A program made the position numbers and the translations under genes. Positions 19,067 through 20,677 of a stretch of 20,677 nucleotides of DNA are shown here, piece by piece; position 1 is the first letter of the stretch, and each line of letters opens with the position of its first letter. The notes beneath the pieces were generated by a model. That model was not told the DNA's origin. It did not search any database and was given only the letters and a program-made list of their open reading frames with translations. Source of the stretch: Haplosporangium gracile (Eukaryota; Mortierellomycota; Mortierellomycetes; Mortierellales; Mortierellaceae); contig JAAAUF010000754.1 of NCBI GenBank assembly GCA_015499985.1, positions 1 to 20,677 of the forward strand. Reading direction: 5' to 3'.

Positions 19067-19658
19067 CTGGAGAGATGGAGTCGATTTTATCTTGCAGGTC
19101 GTGGGCTTTCTTCACCGCTCTGCACAGACGAGGTCCCTGGTCTATCAAAATATTTCAAGAGAGGCACTGCAGTACAAATACGTTAGAGTGACGTCGCGAC
19201 AGACTGACGAAGCAAACAGACAAAAGATGCTTACCACTCTGGAGCATAGAGGTCATTTCAGCTTCGTTGTCGCGCAATTGATTCCTGCTTGCCACCAACA
19301 TGTCCAACTTCCGACCAGTAAGCGCCTTCTCAAGTAAGTATTTCTTGGCGACTTTTGCATGATTGTGTGACATACGACTCAGGTCGACCAGAACCGTGTG
19401 GTTGCTACTTCTAAATGTAGCCATCCAGCCCTCCCACTCCTGCGTGACAGCCTTCTGACTAGCCGAATCCATATCCCGACTCTCATAATATCCTTCTGGA
19501 TTTGCTTGAAGAGCATTCACAAGACTTAGAAAGTACCGAGCTCCATTACGCCCTCTTTTGATTGACTCTTCTCATGGACGTTCCTTCCGTGACATTACAG
19601 CCTGCGAGGACAACATCTATCTTGGTGCCGTTCATATAAAAGACAATGGTCAGAAAAT
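19067..19658 (-). pseudogene. 5' exons of the lectin-like gene, with a frameshift
   Basis: Two minus-strand coding pieces join in frame to the 503-codon frame. Exon 19067-19141 reads RLCRAVKKAHDLQDKIDSIS; it has a TAG acceptor and a CCAG/GCAAGT GC-type donor to the acceptor at 18890. The exon ending at 19235 (GTAAGC donor) reads back through DMLVASRNQLRDNEAEMTSM, HTVLVDLSRMSHNHAKVAKK and NALQANPEGYYESRDMDSAS to about 19550. There the frame breaks: upstream, MNGTKIDVVLAGCNVTEGTS continues in a frame one base off and meets TAA at 19546-19548. Dropping one G from the GGG at 19551-19553 would restore continuity, so a one-base insertion or an assembly error is likely. Further upstream no signal-peptide exon was found. 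Function is unknown; NVT is a possible glycosylation site. Confidence 0.5.
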
Positions 19659-20474
19659 ACACATTTCATGCTTGGATATCTTATATCCTTTTACTCACAC
19701 CCATAGTTCTGAAAACAAACATTGCCAATAAACATGTGATGTCTATAAATAATGCCAGACGGTGTGGCCGCTCAATTAGGCATCGTGCAACAACATCCGC
19801 GATGTCACAATGTCGATGCCTTCAAGATTTCCTAATCATGCCAAGGTGGACCAAAGCTAGACACCAGCAATGGACCCTAGCACAAGTAGGCTTGCCGGCA
19901 ATAATCAATGAGTAAAGAGCAGCGCACTAGGCGCAACGTTAAGAACGAACTTGAGGTGTCCATACCCAACGCTTATAGACAGCGCCGGTCAACCAGGCAT
20001 CACACGTCACTAGAATTGTGCCGCCCGATGGTTTGGCCAATCAACTGAATCCACCATCAAGCATACGTGAAAATACGTGCATAACTGGATCCTCGACGAT
20101 ATCATTGTTCTCTTCTTCAGGACTGCGGTAGGACAGAAAACATTACCTTGACAGATGAGTCAGACAGAGAGAGAGAGAGAGAGAGAGCTGTGCGTACGTG
20201 TGTATGTAACTTAAGTAAGAAGAGGGAAGGATGAAGCGATAAAGAGAAAGAGGGACGATGGAGAGCAAAGGGGACGAGAATGATAAGAAAGGGAAAGAGA
20301 AGGACGACGATGAGTGCGATGGGTGACGAAAAGAGGGTGGAGTATAGATGTAGTGATGAAATAGGCGTGGGAGTGAGGATGAGGTTGCTGTGGAAAAGAG
20401 ATGAAAGGCGTGGGAGTGGTGGAAGGATGAAAGAGGAGTGGCGAAGGGAACAATGAAAAAAAAACGCTTGTTTT
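19659..20474. other. Intergenic region at the right side
   Basis: No convincing gene. An acceptor-like TTTGTTTTCAG on the minus strand near 19710 could be a remnant of the lectin-like gene's 5' part. A (GA)n dinucleotide run covers 20166-20188, and 20215-20450 is purine-rich on plus, i.e. CT-rich on minus as in promoters here. An 80-codon minus frame in it is a composition artefact. Confidence 0.45.
20166..20188. repeat. (GA)n dinucleotide microsatellite
   Basis: About 11 copies of AG/GA in a row, at the left end of a purine-rich stretch. Confidence 0.9.
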
Positions 20475-20601
20475 ATGTTTCTAACCTTAATTTACCTCTT
20501 CAATTGCACCGTCACAGTCCATGCACCTGTCCCTTCTCGAGCCCTGACTCCCCTTCCTGGCTCTCTTTCGGATAGTTCTCGTCCCAGTACACCTTTGTCG
20601 G
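20475..20601 (+). CDS. Possible exon of a plus-strand gene running off the right edge
   Basis: The plus strand carries an open frame ending at a GTGAGT donor (20602). It reads VHAPVPSRALTPLPGSLSDS and SRPSTPLSG, Pro/Ser-rich and unlike the surrounding DNA. Two readings fit. From the ATG at 20475 the protein would begin MFLTLIYLFNCTVTVHA, a short possible signal peptide. Alternatively, CACAG at 20513-20517 is an acceptor and the exon is 20518-20601 (84 nt) of a gene whose start I could not find. The upstream DNA is purine-rich on this strand, unlike the promoters of other plus-strand genes here, which leaves both open. The following T-run is intron-like. No family can be named. Confidence 0.3.
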
Positions 20602-20677
20602 GTGAGTTTGTTCATCAACTCTTTTTTTTTTTTTTCATTTTAATTCACTTCGTTTTTCTTTTAATTTTCACTCATTT

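Noticed and set aside
1..20677. tRNA, snRNA, CRISPR arrays, transposase or reverse transcriptase genes
   Set aside because: I looked for B-box/cloverleaf patterns, regular repeat-spacer units and transposase-like frames on both strands by eye and found none that hold up.

Overview
The window reads as nuclear DNA of a filamentous fungus. The genes carry several short GT-AG introns (about 80-330 nt, acceptors mostly TAG), promoters are rich in pyrimidines on the coding strand, and secreted proteins show Kex2-type dibasic sites. The overall style suggests an early-diverging fungus of the Mucoromycota/Mortierellomycotina kind. That placement is inference from style and gene content, not from a search.

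Layout. At the left edge, on the minus strand, is the 5' end of the mitochondrial ATP synthase alpha subunit gene (ATP1) with an unusually long first intron. Next, also on the minus strand, come a small Kre9/Knh1-like GPI-anchored surface protein (1491-2166) and a single-exon, probably strongly expressed secreted protein of 236 aa that I do not recognise (3071-3781). It is built of alternating Val/Ala and charged residues. About 3.7 kb follow with no convincing gene, including about 700 nt of nearly pure pyrimidine on the plus strand. The central block holds four well-supported genes: GET3 (plus, 5 exons), a SANT/Myb-like protein (minus, 3 exons), an ERV2-type sulfhydryl oxidase (minus, 3 exons) and a TRS65-type TRAPPII subunit (plus, 7 exons). 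The last two are divergent from a shared 419-bp promoter. From 15.9 to 19.7 kb lie two related bulb-type-lectin-like loci pointing tail to tail. The plus copy is a truncated, frameshifted pseudogene. The minus copy keeps a 503-codon open frame, but two nonsense codons cut off its last lectin module and its 5' exons contain a frameshift. At the right edge is a possible first exon of a further plus-strand gene.

How the genes relate. GET3 (tail-anchored protein delivery to the ER), ERV2 (disulfide formation in the ER lumen) and TRS65 (Golgi/endosomal trafficking) all serve the secretory pathway and lie within 7.7 kb. Shared regulation is only shown as possible, through the ERV2/TRS65 divergent promoter. 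The least familiar coding content is the 236-aa secreted protein and the N-terminal part of the lectin-type gene. No tRNA, rRNA, CRISPR array or intact transposon was seen.
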